Shown here: piece by piece, positions 1 through 7,342 of the stretch
Numbering within the stretch: position 1 is the first letter of the stretch
How the letters are laid out: each line of letters begins with the position of its first letter
NCBI RefSeq assembly: GCF_900096895.1
Contig: NZ_FMYO01000009.1
Location: 1 to 64,000 of the forward strand
DNA length: 64,000 nt
Reading direction: 5' to 3'
DNA from: Acinetobacter kookii
Lineage (GTDB): Bacteria; Pseudomonadota; Gammaproteobacteria; Pseudomonadales; Moraxellaceae
Position numbers and translations under genes: made by a program
The notes under the pieces: generated by a model
What the model was told of the DNA's origin: nothing
Database searches by the model: none
Seen by the model: the letters and a program-made list of their open reading frames with translations, nothing else

Positions 1-51
1 GCGCTGATGGTAGTGTGGGATTACCCATGTGAGAGTAAGTCATCGCCAGCT
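1..51 (+). rRNA. 5S rRNA, 3' end (partial)
   Basis: The first 51 bases match the conserved 3' half of a gammaproteobacterial 5S rRNA: a GGTAGTGTGG helix strand, the ATGTGAGAGTA segment and the terminal GTCATCGCCAGCT. The 5' part lies left of the window. A factor-independent terminator follows about 10 bases later, as expected at the end of an rRNA operon. Confidence 0.9.
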
Positions 52-60
52 CATTATTCA

Positions 61-91
61 AAAGCCCCTGCCAAGTGTAGGGGCTTTTTTT
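61..91 (+). terminator. rRNA operon terminator
   Basis: A GC-rich stem (AAGCCCCT paired with AGGGGCTT) is followed by a run of seven T. It sits directly after the 5S rRNA and would end the rRNA transcript. Confidence 0.85.
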
Positions 92-117
92 ATGCATGAA
101 TTATTAGGTAATATTAA

Positions 118-151
118 CACTGCAAAAAGCCTACTAAAGCTTCTTGCAGTG
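118..151. repeat. Strong 13-bp hairpin in the rRNA/flavoprotein gap
   Basis: CACTGCAA(A)AAGC and GCTT(C)TTGCAGTG form a 13-bp stem with one mismatch around an 8-base loop. On the minus strand it lies about 75 bases after the flavoprotein gene ends, so it could stop that transcript, although no T-run follows directly. Confidence 0.45.
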
Positions 152-225
152 AACTGTAAGCAGGATTGATTGATAGTCTTATCAAAAAATATTAAAGATA
201 TTTATTAAATATTAAACTTTTATAC

Positions 226-1599
226 TCACTTTAATTGTCTTCGGGCATGTTTTAAAGCGCTTCTTAGTCCTTCTTCTAAGGTGGGATGATAGAATGGCTT
301 ATCTAAAATTTCATCTACGGTTAAATTCTCAGAAATCATCCATGCCAGTAAAAGAGCCATATGTTCTGCAGCTTCTACAAATAATTCTGCCCCTAATACT
401 TTGCGTGAAGATTGATGGATATACACTTCGAGCGCACCACTGTTTTTAGCGAGTGCTAAAGCCCGGCCTTGTTTTTCATACGAAACCATACCTGTAACGA
501 ATTCAATTTTTGCATCGCTGAGTTGTTTGAAACTTTGCCCTACGGTTGCCATTTCTGGTGCGCTAAATACGATTGCTAAAGGTGTAAGTGTCTTTAAGTT
601 TTTAATTTCAGGATATTTTAAACAGTTATTTACAGCTTGACGTCCCTCATGTGCTGCTTCATGTTGAATAGGCGTGTTGCTATGTGCATCACCGACAATG
701 AAAATAGGGTAATCTCCAAGCTGTTTGGTTGTATCGTGAACAGGAAGTTTTTTAAGATCAGTATATGAGTGATGGATATTGTTTAATTGCAGCGTATCTA
801 AATAACTTTTTCGGCCTGTTGCAACCAGGAGATATTCCACATCAAGTTGTTGAGCTTGATTATTTTCCTGGAAGTTAATTGTAACTCCTTGCGTATTAAG
901 CTGAACTGCAGTTGGTAATGTTTCGAATTTAATATTTAAATTTTTACTGATTTCATCTTGCGCTAATTTTTGCAAAGCTGAGCTGCTTAAGGCGCCAACT
1001 TTACGGCTACGTGCAAAAACAGTGGTCTTGACCCCTAATCTTTGCATGGCTTGTGCAAGTTCGATAGCGATGACTCCGCTACCAATCACGGCCAATGACT
1101 GAGGTAATTTTTCTAGTTCAAAAATTTGATCTGAAGTGATGAGCCGGTCACCGAGCTGTTCTTTCCACTGGAGATCAAAGGTTGGAGTAGAACCTACAGC
1201 GATAATAAAACTTTTAGCCTGATATTTCTGACCATTCACAGTAATTGTATTTTCATTAGTGAACTGTGCCTGTCCTGATATTTTATGTTTTGCTGTCCAG
1301 CTATTTACATCTTTGAGTATCGCATTTGTAAAATGATCTCTAAGCATTCGTACATGTTGCATAACCTGCGATGTATCAATTTTTGAGGTGACAGATAGAC
1401 CTACTTTCTCTGCAGTTTGGATATCATGCATACGATTTGCAGCAGAAATAAGCACTTTACTTGGCATACAGCCGACACGGGCACAGGTTGTATCCCATGA
1501 TCCATGATTAACAATAAGGAGGTTTTGGGTGTGTTTAATGGCTTCTTTATAAGCAGCAATACCTGCTGTACCTGCACCGATAATAATGATGTCGTACAT
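226..1599 (-). CDS. Dihydrolipoamide dehydrogenase-like pyridine nucleotide-disulfide oxidoreductase
   Basis: A 457-residue FAD-dependent class I disulfide oxidoreductase. The N-terminal dinucleotide motif GAGTAG is at residues 8-13 and the redox-active disulfide is C39-ARVG-C44, followed by MPSK. A second GSGVIAIE nucleotide-binding motif and a GDAH FAD motif come later. The C-terminal interface domain carries the catalytic HPTLEE His/Glu pair. Length and layout fit dihydrolipoyl dehydrogenase (EC 1.8.1.4). However, it stands alone, without E1/E2 genes, so it is probably a paralogue rather than the E3 subunit of the main pyruvate or 2-oxoglutarate complexes. Mercuric reductase is unlikely because the C-terminal vicinal cysteine pair is absent. 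The exact substrate is open. Confidence 0.8.
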   Translation of the reverse strand: MYDIIIIGAGTAGIAAYKEAIKHTQNLLIVNHGSWDTTCARVGCMPSKVLISAANRMHDIQTAEKVGLSVTSKIDTSQVMQHVRMLRDHFTNAILKDVNSWTAKHKISGQAQFTNENTITVNGQKYQAKSFIIAVGSTPTFDLQWKEQLGDRLITSDQIFELEKLPQSLAVIGSGVIAIELAQAMQRLGVKTTVFARSRKVGALSSSALQKLAQDEISKNLNIKFETLPTAVQLNTQGVTINFQENNQAQQLDVEYLLVATGRKSYLDTLQLNNIHHSYTDLKKLPVHDTTKQLGDYPIFIVGDAHSNTPIQHEAAHEGRQAVNNCLKYPEIKNLKTLTPLAIVFSAPEMATVGQSFKQLSDAKIEFVTGMVSYEKQGRALALAKNSGALEVYIHQSSRKVLGAELFVEAAEHMALLLAWMISENLTVDEILDKPFYHPTLEEGLRSALKHARRQLK

Positions 1600-1639
1600 A
1601 ATATTAACTTTTAAAATAGCGTAAATTGACTATATAAAA

Positions 1640-1661
1640 AAATCCTCTAAAAAGAGGATTT
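1640..1661 (-). terminator. Terminator after the 395-aa lipoprotein gene
   Basis: A perfect 9-bp stem (AAATCCTCT / AGAGGATTT, 4-base loop) is followed on the minus strand by a T-run. It lies just past the stop codon at 1680 and before the flavoprotein gene, so the two genes are separate transcription units. Confidence 0.8.
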
Positions 1662-1679
1662 TATTGCAATTATTTACAT

Positions 1680-2867
1680 TTAAAATGTTACACCGGTTGG
1701 GAGGCTTAAACTGGTGTTCACTGTACCATTATTATTTATTGATGTACCTTTAAAAGTAATCCCATTAATTACATGTTCAAAATTTAAAGTTCCACTTAAT
1801 TGTTGCTTAAATTTAAAAATATTATTGCCACTTAATGAAACATTGCCCGTAAAGGTCTGATTATTTTGATCAGGTGATTCATTTTCTACACGAGTGCCAT
1901 CAATAGTTGTAATACTCGGTAAAAATAGTTCCTGTTCACCAGATGCTTTGATTCTAAAGCTTGCTGATGCAGATGTCCCTGGTACCGAGTTAAGAATAAA
2001 TGAAATTGGTTCCGCAAATGGAATGTTCGGGTTGTCATTAATCAGTACATTAAATCCTGAACCAGCTTGAATGTTATAAAGACTACCATCTCTAGATGTA
2101 AGGTCTTTATAAATACTGATCGCACCTGTGGTGATTTCACGTTCTACATTATTCCCAGTTTCTGGATCTTTTACAGTAGCAGTAGTGGTAATTTTATAGT
2201 CACTGGTGGCACTATTAATAAGTACAAAACGTTTTTGCAGAGTTTGTTGAATACCCCAAGATTGTTGGAATGGATAAGCAAAGGCACCCGTTATCGTGAC
2301 ATCATTAAAATTTTTATCACCATTTTCATTTTCAAATATATAAATTCGTGTATTTGATTCATATGCTTCTAAATTAGGGGTTATTTGATCATTTTGAAGT
2401 TTAATGTTTTTTAAATCTTCAGCAGTAATATCAAAATCCCATTCAGAATAACCAGAAAGAACTTTTTTAATGTCTTCCCCAACAAATACATAGCAGGCAC
2501 GATAATCTGTTTTGCTTAAAAGGAAGCATTTATCACGATAGTTTGTTGTTTTAAACGCAGTTAAATCAATTTGACGAATATCTAAGCTAAGTTGAATAGG
2601 GCCCTGTGCAAAAGTATCTAATGCATGGTCGATATAACCTTTTGAGGTTGTAGCATCATTTGGGTCATAATTTCCAAATAGGAATTGACCTTCTCGTTTT
2701 AAAATATCAAGTTCTGCTTTAGCTATTTCTATAGGAGTCGATGTTCCCGGTGTTGTTGTTTCATTATTTTGTTTAGTATTATTATAATAGCCATCACTAC
2801 CACCGCCCCCACATGCAACTAATAAACTTGCCAAAGCTAGTGCTAAAGAGCTTTTTATAAAACCCAT
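1680..2867 (-). CDS. Predicted 395-aa lipoprotein of unknown function
   Basis: The N-terminus is a lipoprotein signal peptide with lipobox LLVAC and Cys19 as the acylated residue, followed by GGGGSDGYY and a Thr/Pro/Asn-rich linker. The rest is polar and beta-strand-like, with repeated N-x-T/S-rich segments near the C-terminus. I recognise no enzyme motif. A GGGG-containing ribosome site precedes the ATG. The protein is probably anchored in the outer membrane facing the periplasm or the surface. Function unknown; it has its own terminator and appears monocistronic. Confidence 0.75.
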   Translation of the reverse strand: MGFIKSSLALALASLLVACGGGGSDGYYNNTKQNNETTTPGTSTPIEIAKAELDILKREGQFLFGNYDPNDATTSKGYIDHALDTFAQGPIQLSLDIRQIDLTAFKTTNYRDKCFLLSKTDYRACYVFVGEDIKKVLSGYSEWDFDITAEDLKNIKLQNDQITPNLEAYESNTRIYIFENENGDKNFNDVTITGAFAYPFQQSWGIQQTLQKRFVLINSATSDYKITTTATVKDPETGNNVEREITTGAISIYKDLTSRDGSLYNIQAGSGFNVLINDNPNIPFAEPISFILNSVPGTSASASFRIKASGEQELFLPSITTIDGTRVENESPDQNNQTFTGNVSLSGNNIFKFKQQLSGTLNFEHVINGITFKGTSINNNGTVNTSLSLPTGVTF

Positions 2868-2932
2868 ATATTACCCCAAAATTATGTTGTGTATTAAATT
2901 TGTTTATATTGGTTAAAGATAACACACATAAA

Positions 2933-2955
2933 AAATGGTGCAAATAGCACCATTT
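2933..2955 (-). terminator. Terminator after the 34-aa lipoprotein gene
   Basis: AAATGGTGC and GCACCATTT form a perfect 9-bp stem with a 5-base loop. On the minus strand it is followed by TTTTT. It is 18 bases past the stop of the small lipoprotein gene. Confidence 0.75.
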
Positions 2956-2972
2956 ATATTATTTTTATAAAA

Positions 2973-3077
2973 TCAAATGGAAGTTCCTACACTTACCCCA
3001 ACCGTAGGTCGAACATTCATAGAACTACATCCCACAATGACGCATGAAATAAGAAGTAGAAGAATAATTTTATTCAT
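2973..3077 (-). CDS. Small (34-aa) predicted lipoprotein
   Basis: A short reading frame starting ATG at 3077 encodes a hydrophobic signal (MNKIILLLLISCVIVGC) with lipobox VIVGC, then SSMNVRPTVGVSVGTSI and a stop. The mature peptide would be about 18 residues on a lipidated cysteine. An AGGA ribosome site lies 7 bases upstream and a perfect terminator lies downstream, so the unit has all the signals of a real small gene. Function unknown; the Gly/Val-rich tail resembles those of other very small bacterial lipoproteins. It falls below usual gene-finder length limits. Confidence 0.7.
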   Translation of the reverse strand: MNKIILLLLISCVIVGCSSMNVRPTVGVSVGTSI

Positions 3078-3349
3078 AGAACAATCCTAATTTTTACTTT
3101 ATTAAATGATAGGCAAGAGCATGTGCCACTTTGTTCTATCATTAATATATGTTTTGTAAGCCATGATCATATTCGGCAAATTTAACTCCCGTCTATTTTA
3201 AAAATTTTACCATCGATAATGGAGGAGTAAATAATGCTGCAATTGTTCAACCATAGGAGTTAATGGGGGAATGAAGCCAGATAGCCTTATCACTCATCAG
3301 GCGGGTGTGAAGTGAGAGACTTAAAAATTCAAAATTTATCTGTTGTCAT

Positions 3350-3432
3350 TTGACCTCCTAATACCGCCAAAAAAGCTTAACCTATAGATTGAATCAACAG
3401 GTTATACAAACAGCGCGGTATTAAAGGTCACA
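3350..3432. repeat. Short element with imperfect terminal inverted repeats
   Basis: TTGACCTCCTAATACCGC at 3350-3367 is repeated inverted at 3415-3432 (GCGGTATTAAAGGTCACA), differing by one indel and one or two bases. The inner ~47 bases are AT-rich and noncoding. This is the architecture of a miniature inverted-repeat element or a degenerate IS end pair. Apart from this, 3078-3349 shows nothing I can name. Confidence 0.4.
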
Positions 3433-3440
3433 ATGAAATT

Positions 3441-3467
3441 AAAAAAGCACGATCAACAACGTGCTTA
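3441..3467 (-). terminator. Terminator overlapping the end of the DUF442 gene
   Basis: AAGCACG / CGTGCTT hairpin with a T-run on the minus strand; the upstream stem arm overlaps the TAA stop codon at 3465. Confidence 0.75.
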
Positions 3468-3800
3468 ATCATCTAATAAATCCATTTGTTTTGCGAGTTG
3501 ATATAAATTATTTGAACGATTGCCAGTACGACAGAACATGAGTACAGGTTTTGGAAGTTCATTGTAGTGGTTGGCAAATGTACGCACATCAACTTCAGTA
3601 ATTTGACCTGCAACGACGGGTTGAAAAACATAGTCTAATCCTGCATTACGTGCAGCTTCTTCAATTTGTGCGCTTGTAGGCTGCTCTGGACCACCTTCCA
3701 TATCCGGACGGTTGTTGATAATCGATTTAAAACCTTTTTCAATAACTTGCGTTACCTGTTCTGGGCTAATTTGACCTGCAAAGCCGACATTTTCGCTCAT
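3465..3800 (-). CDS. DUF442 / TIGR01244-family phosphatase-like protein
   Basis: 111 residues, with a PTP-like loop FCRTGNRS (Cys90, Arg95). This is the signature of the DUF442 family, a protein-tyrosine-phosphatase fold often annotated as sulfur transferase or as the N-terminal domain of Blh-type proteins. I chose the ATG at 3800 (MSENVGF) over one 8 codons upstream because GGAG lies 8 bases before it. In other bacteria the family is linked to sulfide or persulfide handling, but here there is no sulfur-metabolism neighbour. Enzymatic activity is inferred only. Confidence 0.75.
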   Translation of the reverse strand: MSENVGFAGQISPEQVTQVIEKGFKSIINNRPDMEGGPEQPTSAQIEEAARNAGLDYVFQPVVAGQITEVDVRTFANHYNELPKPVLMFCRTGNRSNNLYQLAKQMDLLDD

Positions 3801-3924
3801 TTTGTCACTCCATAATTTGCTCAATAGATATATGCTTTATGATAGCATTAAGCTGAAACTTGAGTTTAATCAGTTGAAATTTTTATAAGCGATTATAATC
3901 ATAAAATAACGCACTGGAGCGCGT

Positions 3925-4821
3925 ATGCATTCCTATACGGTTGAACCCTTATATGTAAATAGTGGGCAAGAGGTCATTGCTGCGGATTTTTATCGTCCCA
4001 AAACCGAACATAAACCGGCTGTGATTATTATGGCACATGGTTTGGCTGCTTTACGTCAATTTAAACTGGTTCAATATGCCAAGCGTTTTGCCCAGGCGGG
4101 TTATGCCGTTGTACTGTTTGATTATCGTTATTGGGGGGGGAGTACCGGCCGTCCACGTGAACTGGTCTCGATTCAATCACAATTGGAAGATTGGCGAACC
4201 ATGATTGCGCATATTGTGGCGCGGAAATCGATTGATTCACGGCGTATCGTACTTTGGGGAACCTCTTTAAGTGGTGGCTATGCCTTAAATTTAGCGGCAG
4301 AATTAAAAAATGTCCAAGCGGTGATGGTGCAAGTGCCATTTGTCGATGGTACGGAAAGTGCCAAGCTTTATCCTTTGCAACAATTGCCTAAGGCACTCAA
4401 AATATCGAGTCAGGATTATATGGGCGCGAAAGTCGGGATGTCTCCGAAAACATTGCCCGTTGTGAGCAAAAAGGGTTTATGCTTTATGCCTACGGCAGAT
4501 AGTTATGAGGGATATCTATCCATTGTTAATCCTGATTATTACTGGAGTGGCGAGATTCCTGCACGCGTCTTTTTCAACCTAATCCGTTATCGTCCTATTC
4601 AGGATGTGCGTAAAATCAGTGTGCCTGTTTTATTTATTGCCTCTAAACAGGATAGTCTGATTCCGATTGAATCGAGCCGTGAAACAGCGACCAATATCGC
4701 ACCTTATGTACAATACCATGAATGGGATATGCAACACTTTGATATCTATCATGGCCAATGGTTCGAAAAAGCCATATCAACGCAATTAGAATTTTTACAC
4801 CAACATATTGGAGTGAGCTAA
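3925..4821 (+). CDS. Alpha/beta hydrolase
   Basis: A 298-residue serine hydrolase of the alpha/beta fold. An MAHG oxyanion-type motif is near residue 37. The nucleophile elbow is GTSLSG with Ser114. A candidate acid Asp lies in SKQDSLIP, and a candidate His in MQHFD or YHG near the C-terminus. No signal peptide, so it is cytoplasmic. GGAG precedes the ATG. Its stop codon abuts the trxC start, so the two are probably co-transcribed with the downstream thioesterase. The substrate (ester, lactone or peptide) cannot be told. Confidence 0.8.
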   Translation: MHSYTVEPLYVNSGQEVIAADFYRPKTEHKPAVIIMAHGLAALRQFKLVQYAKRFAQAGYAVVLFDYRYWGGSTGRPRELVSIQSQLEDWRTMIAHIVARKSIDSRRIVLWGTSLSGGYALNLAAELKNVQAVMVQVPFVDGTESAKLYPLQQLPKALKISSQDYMGAKVGMSPKTLPVVSKKGLCFMPTADSYEGYLSIVNPDYYWSGEIPARVFFNLIRYRPIQDVRKISVPVLFIASKQDSLIPIESSRETATNIAPYVQYHEWDMQHFDIYHGQWFEKAISTQLEFLHQHIGVS

Positions 4822-5259
4822 ATGATTATTGTATGTCCTGCATGTGGTGCCAGAAACCGAGTACCGGAAGATAAACTGGAAGCAAATCCAAACTGTGGTC
4901 AGTGTCAACATGCGCTTATTCCTCTAGCTCCCATAGAGTTGAATGAGCATAATTTTAGTAACTTCGTTACCCATAGTGAATTGCCTATACTTATTGACTT
5001 ATGGGCGGAATGGTGCGGTCCTTGCAAGATGATGGCCCCTCATTTTGAACAAGTGGCAAAACAAAACCCGAAAGTGATTTTTGCCAAAATTAATACCGAA
5101 GAATCACCCCGACTCAGTGGTGCGTTTAATGTGCGTAGTATTCCCACCTTGGTTTTGATGAATAAAACCAATGAAATTGCTAGAATAAGCGGTGCGCTAC
5201 GATCCACAGAGCTACAGCAGTGGCTGGATCAACATTTAAATGCCAATACTGGGAGTTAA
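4822..5259 (+). CDS. trxC: Thioredoxin 2 (TrxC)
   Basis: 145 residues. The N-terminal zinc-binding segment has CPAC (C5, C8) and CGQC (C25, C28), which separates TrxC from ordinary thioredoxin. The thioredoxin domain carries the active site WCGPC (C65, C68), and the cis-proline lies in RSIPTL. It is a cytosolic disulfide reductase, in other species often linked to oxidative stress. The ATG directly follows the TAA of the hydrolase gene, so translation is probably coupled. Confidence 0.92.
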   Translation: MIIVCPACGARNRVPEDKLEANPNCGQCQHALIPLAPIELNEHNFSNFVTHSELPILIDLWAEWCGPCKMMAPHFEQVAKQNPKVIFAKINTEESPRLSGAFNVRSIPTLVLMNKTNEIARISGALRSTELQQWLDQHLNANTGS

Positions 5260-5260
5260 C

Positions 5261-5686
5261 GTGTCAGATACTCATGTAAAACCGGAAGGAACGCTTTCCC
5301 TTCAAACAATTGCAATGCCAGCAGATACCAACTGGAGTGGTGATGTCTTTGGTGGATGGATCGTTTCACAAATGGATTTGGCAGGTGCAATTCATGCAGA
5401 GCGTTTTAGTAAAGGACGCTGTGCAACCATTTCAATTAATCAGATGACTTTTTTGGTTCCTGTCAAAGTCGGCGATGTGATTAGCTGTTATACCAAAATT
5501 TTAAAAGTGGGTAATACCTCAATTCAAATGCAAATTGAAGTGTGGGACAGTCATGACAGTTCGCGTGAACCTACTCGTGTAACCGAAGGCGTGTTTACCT
5601 TTGTCGCTGTGGATGTAAAAGGGGCAAAGCGTCAGATTCCGGATGAGGTCAAACAAAAATTTTTAGCTTCGCAGCAAGAGAAATAA
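5261..5686 (+). CDS. Acyl-CoA thioesterase (YciA-like hot-dog protein)
   Basis: A 141-residue single hot-dog domain with the N-WSGDVFGGWIVSQMD signature (Asn24, Asp28) of YciA/acyl-CoA thioesterase-type enzymes, which hydrolyse a range of acyl-CoAs. I start it at GTG 5261, two bases after the trxC stop, because GGGAG lies 5 bases upstream. An in-frame ATG at 5240 lies inside trxC and has no ribosome site. Third gene of the hydrolase-trxC unit, which ends at the terminator at 5697. Confidence 0.82.
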   Translation: MSDTHVKPEGTLSLQTIAMPADTNWSGDVFGGWIVSQMDLAGAIHAERFSKGRCATISINQMTFLVPVKVGDVISCYTKILKVGNTSIQMQIEVWDSHDSSREPTRVTEGVFTFVAVDVKGAKRQIPDEVKQKFLASQQEK

Positions 5687-5696
5687 TTCCAAGAGT

Positions 5697-5727
5697 AAAA
5701 AAGCCCAATCCTGATTGGGCTTTTTTA
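5697..5727 (+). terminator. Terminator of the hydrolase-trxC-thioesterase unit
   Basis: AAAAAGCCCAAT and ATTGGGCTTTTTT form a symmetrical stem with a short loop and T/A flanks. It may work on both strands, serving the converging DUF4442 gene too. Confidence 0.85.
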
Positions 5728-5771
5728 TCAGTTTAATTTTTTAGCTGGTATGGGCAGAACTAAAAAACAAA

Positions 5772-6272
5772 TTAGTTTTTTAATTGTGATTTGGACACCC
5801 AGGCCCAGAGCATTTCACATTGAACAGGCTCTTCACCTGATTCATCCGTCACCTGAACGCTTACTAGCGTTTCACCTTTCTCGGTGTTTTGCATGAGCTT
5901 TTGCTGCTCGTCTGTCAAGGTGGCGGTTGCAATCATTGCACCTTTGGATGGGCGCTTGAAATCAACTTTTAAGCTTTTTATTAATACAATACAGGAGTCC
6001 GAAACATTCATTCCAGTGACAAAACCAGTGGCAGTTTCGGCAATCAGTGCCATGGCGCAGGCATGAACCTGGCCAATATGGTTTTGCATGGCCCGATGGT
6101 TTTCAATTTTGACCACCACTTTGTCGTGGCTGACTTCCAGATAACGAATATGGGCACTGCCCACCATCGGCACGACCCGACCAAACACTTTGCTCCACAG
6201 TCTACTGCGGATGCCCTGAGGTAATTTAGCCGTTGCTTTTACCAGTTTCGATAAGCGATTGGTCGGTGTCAT
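5772..6272 (-). CDS. DUF4442 hot-dog-fold protein
   Basis: 166 residues with the layout of the DUF4442 family (thioesterase-like hot-dog fold). It has a basic N-terminus, a VKIENHRAMQNHIGQVHACA segment that matches the hot-dog catalytic region, and a long C-terminal strand region. A thioesterase role is likely but the substrate is unknown. It lies downstream of yajQ on the same strand with a 32-base gap, so the two may be co-transcribed. Confidence 0.72.
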   Translation of the reverse strand: MTPTNRLSKLVKATAKLPQGIRSRLWSKVFGRVVPMVGSAHIRYLEVSHDKVVVKIENHRAMQNHIGQVHACAMALIAETATGFVTGMNVSDSCIVLIKSLKVDFKRPSKGAMIATATLTDEQQKLMQNTEKGETLVSVQVTDESGEEPVQCEMLWAWVSKSQLKN

Positions 6273-6304
6273 GGAATTCCTCGTCGTGTTACGGCAGTAA
6301 TGCC

Positions 6305-6793
6305 TTAGTCTTTAAAGTTGTTAAACTGTAAAGGCACACCAAATTGCTGTTCTTTTAAAAAAGCCATCACTTGTTGCAAAGTGTCGCGCTTTTTATCCGT
6401 TACACGAATCTTGTCGCCCTGAATAGATGATTGCACCTTGATGCCGCTTTCTTTAATGGCTTTATTAATTTTTTTTGCGGTATCCGAGTCAAGACCGTCT
6501 TTTAGCTTGATCACTTGAATCACATTTTTGCCTGAAGCGGTCATTTTTTGCGGATCAAGTGCCTGAATATCCACTTTGCGTTTAAAGAAATGGTTTTCCA
6601 GCATGCTATAAACTTGTTCACACTGGAAATCACTTTCAGTACTGATTTTGATTTCTTTGTTTTTTTCATTCAGTTCAATAGAAACGTCTTGTCCGCGGAA
6701 GTCAAAACGGGTTGCAATTTCTTTTTGCGTGTTTTGAACAGCATGATTTACTTCAAAAATTTCTAATTCAGATACAATATCGAAAGAAGGCAT
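6305..6793 (-). CDS. yajQ: YajQ-family nucleotide/c-di-GMP-binding protein
   Basis: 162 residues, full length for YajQ. It begins MPSFDIVSE and carries the family's conserved RFDFRG segment and C-terminal IRVTDKKRD-LQ motif, across two ferredoxin-like halves. Family members bind nucleotides; some have been shown to bind cyclic di-GMP and act as transcription co-factors. It is cytoplasmic. The gene is divergent from the rhodanese gene, with only about 90 bases between the two start codons, so the promoters share that gap. Confidence 0.9.
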   Translation of the reverse strand: MPSFDIVSELEIFEVNHAVQNTQKEIATRFDFRGQDVSIELNEKNKEIKISTESDFQCEQVYSMLENHFFKRKVDIQALDPQKMTASGKNVIQVIKLKDGLDSDTAKKINKAIKESGIKVQSSIQGDKIRVTDKKRDTLQQVMAFLKEQQFGVPLQFNNFKD

Positions 6794-6884
6794 GGTTTAG
6801 ACCTTTACAAATGGAAAGAATATCTGAGATGCTAGGGATGTTTTCTTCATTTGCCAAGTGTTGTTTACATCAAAGGAGTGTGCA

Positions 6885-7199
6885 ATGATCCGTAAACAAG
6901 AAATTACAACATTTGAGTTCCCAGAAAATGCAATTATCTGGGATGTTCGTGATACAAAAGCCTTTGCTGAAGGTCATGTAAAAGGTGCTGTGAATCAGCC
7001 TATCGATAACCTAAATGCAAATAGCTTAACTCAGGTGGAGTCGGATCAGCCTATTTACATTTTATGCGGTGGTGGCAGTAAGGCACCCCGTGCTGCTGAA
7101 AAGTTGGAAAACTTGGATAGTTCACGTGAGTATGTGGTATTGATGGGTGGTACCCGTGCTGCACGTGATGCAGGCCTCCCTCTAGAGCAGGGTGCGTAA
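6885..7199 (+). CDS. Single-domain rhodanese-like protein
   Basis: 104 residues forming one rhodanese domain, with WDVRD near the N-terminus, the EGHVKGAVNQP segment and a candidate catalytic Cys61 in YILCGGGSK. This suggests a cytoplasmic sulfurtransferase or persulfide carrier. I start at ATG 6885 because AAGGAG lies 8 bases upstream; an in-frame ATG nine codons earlier has no such site. A terminator follows at once, so it is monocistronic. Confidence 0.85.
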   Translation: MIRKQEITTFEFPENAIIWDVRDTKAFAEGHVKGAVNQPIDNLNANSLTQVESDQPIYILCGGGSKAPRAAEKLENLDSSREYVVLMGGTRAARDAGLPLEQGA

Positions 7200-7201
7200 G
7201 G

Positions 7202-7230
7202 AAAAAAGCGCCGCAAGGCGCTTTTTTATT
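7202..7230 (+). terminator. Rhodanese gene terminator
   Basis: AAAAAAGCGCC / GGCGCTTTTTT hairpin two bases past the stop codon, with A and T tracts on both sides, so it could also act on the converging mnmC transcript. Confidence 0.88.
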
Positions 7231-7342
7231 GGCAGACAGAAAACTCAATTTCCCTCGGCGGCAGATAAGAATCTTTAGAATATTTGCTGAGTTTGTAAAG
7301 GGTGGGGCAGAAAATTTAAAATCTCCCGCTTTGGTAGCGGTG

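Noticed and set aside
226..1599. Mercuric reductase
   Set aside because: Lacks an N-terminal HMA domain and the C-terminal cysteine pair; no mer genes nearby.
2067..2357. Open frame on the + strand inside the 395-aa lipoprotein gene
   Set aside because: Antisense to a gene with a clear lipobox, ribosome site and terminator; composition is that of a shadow frame.
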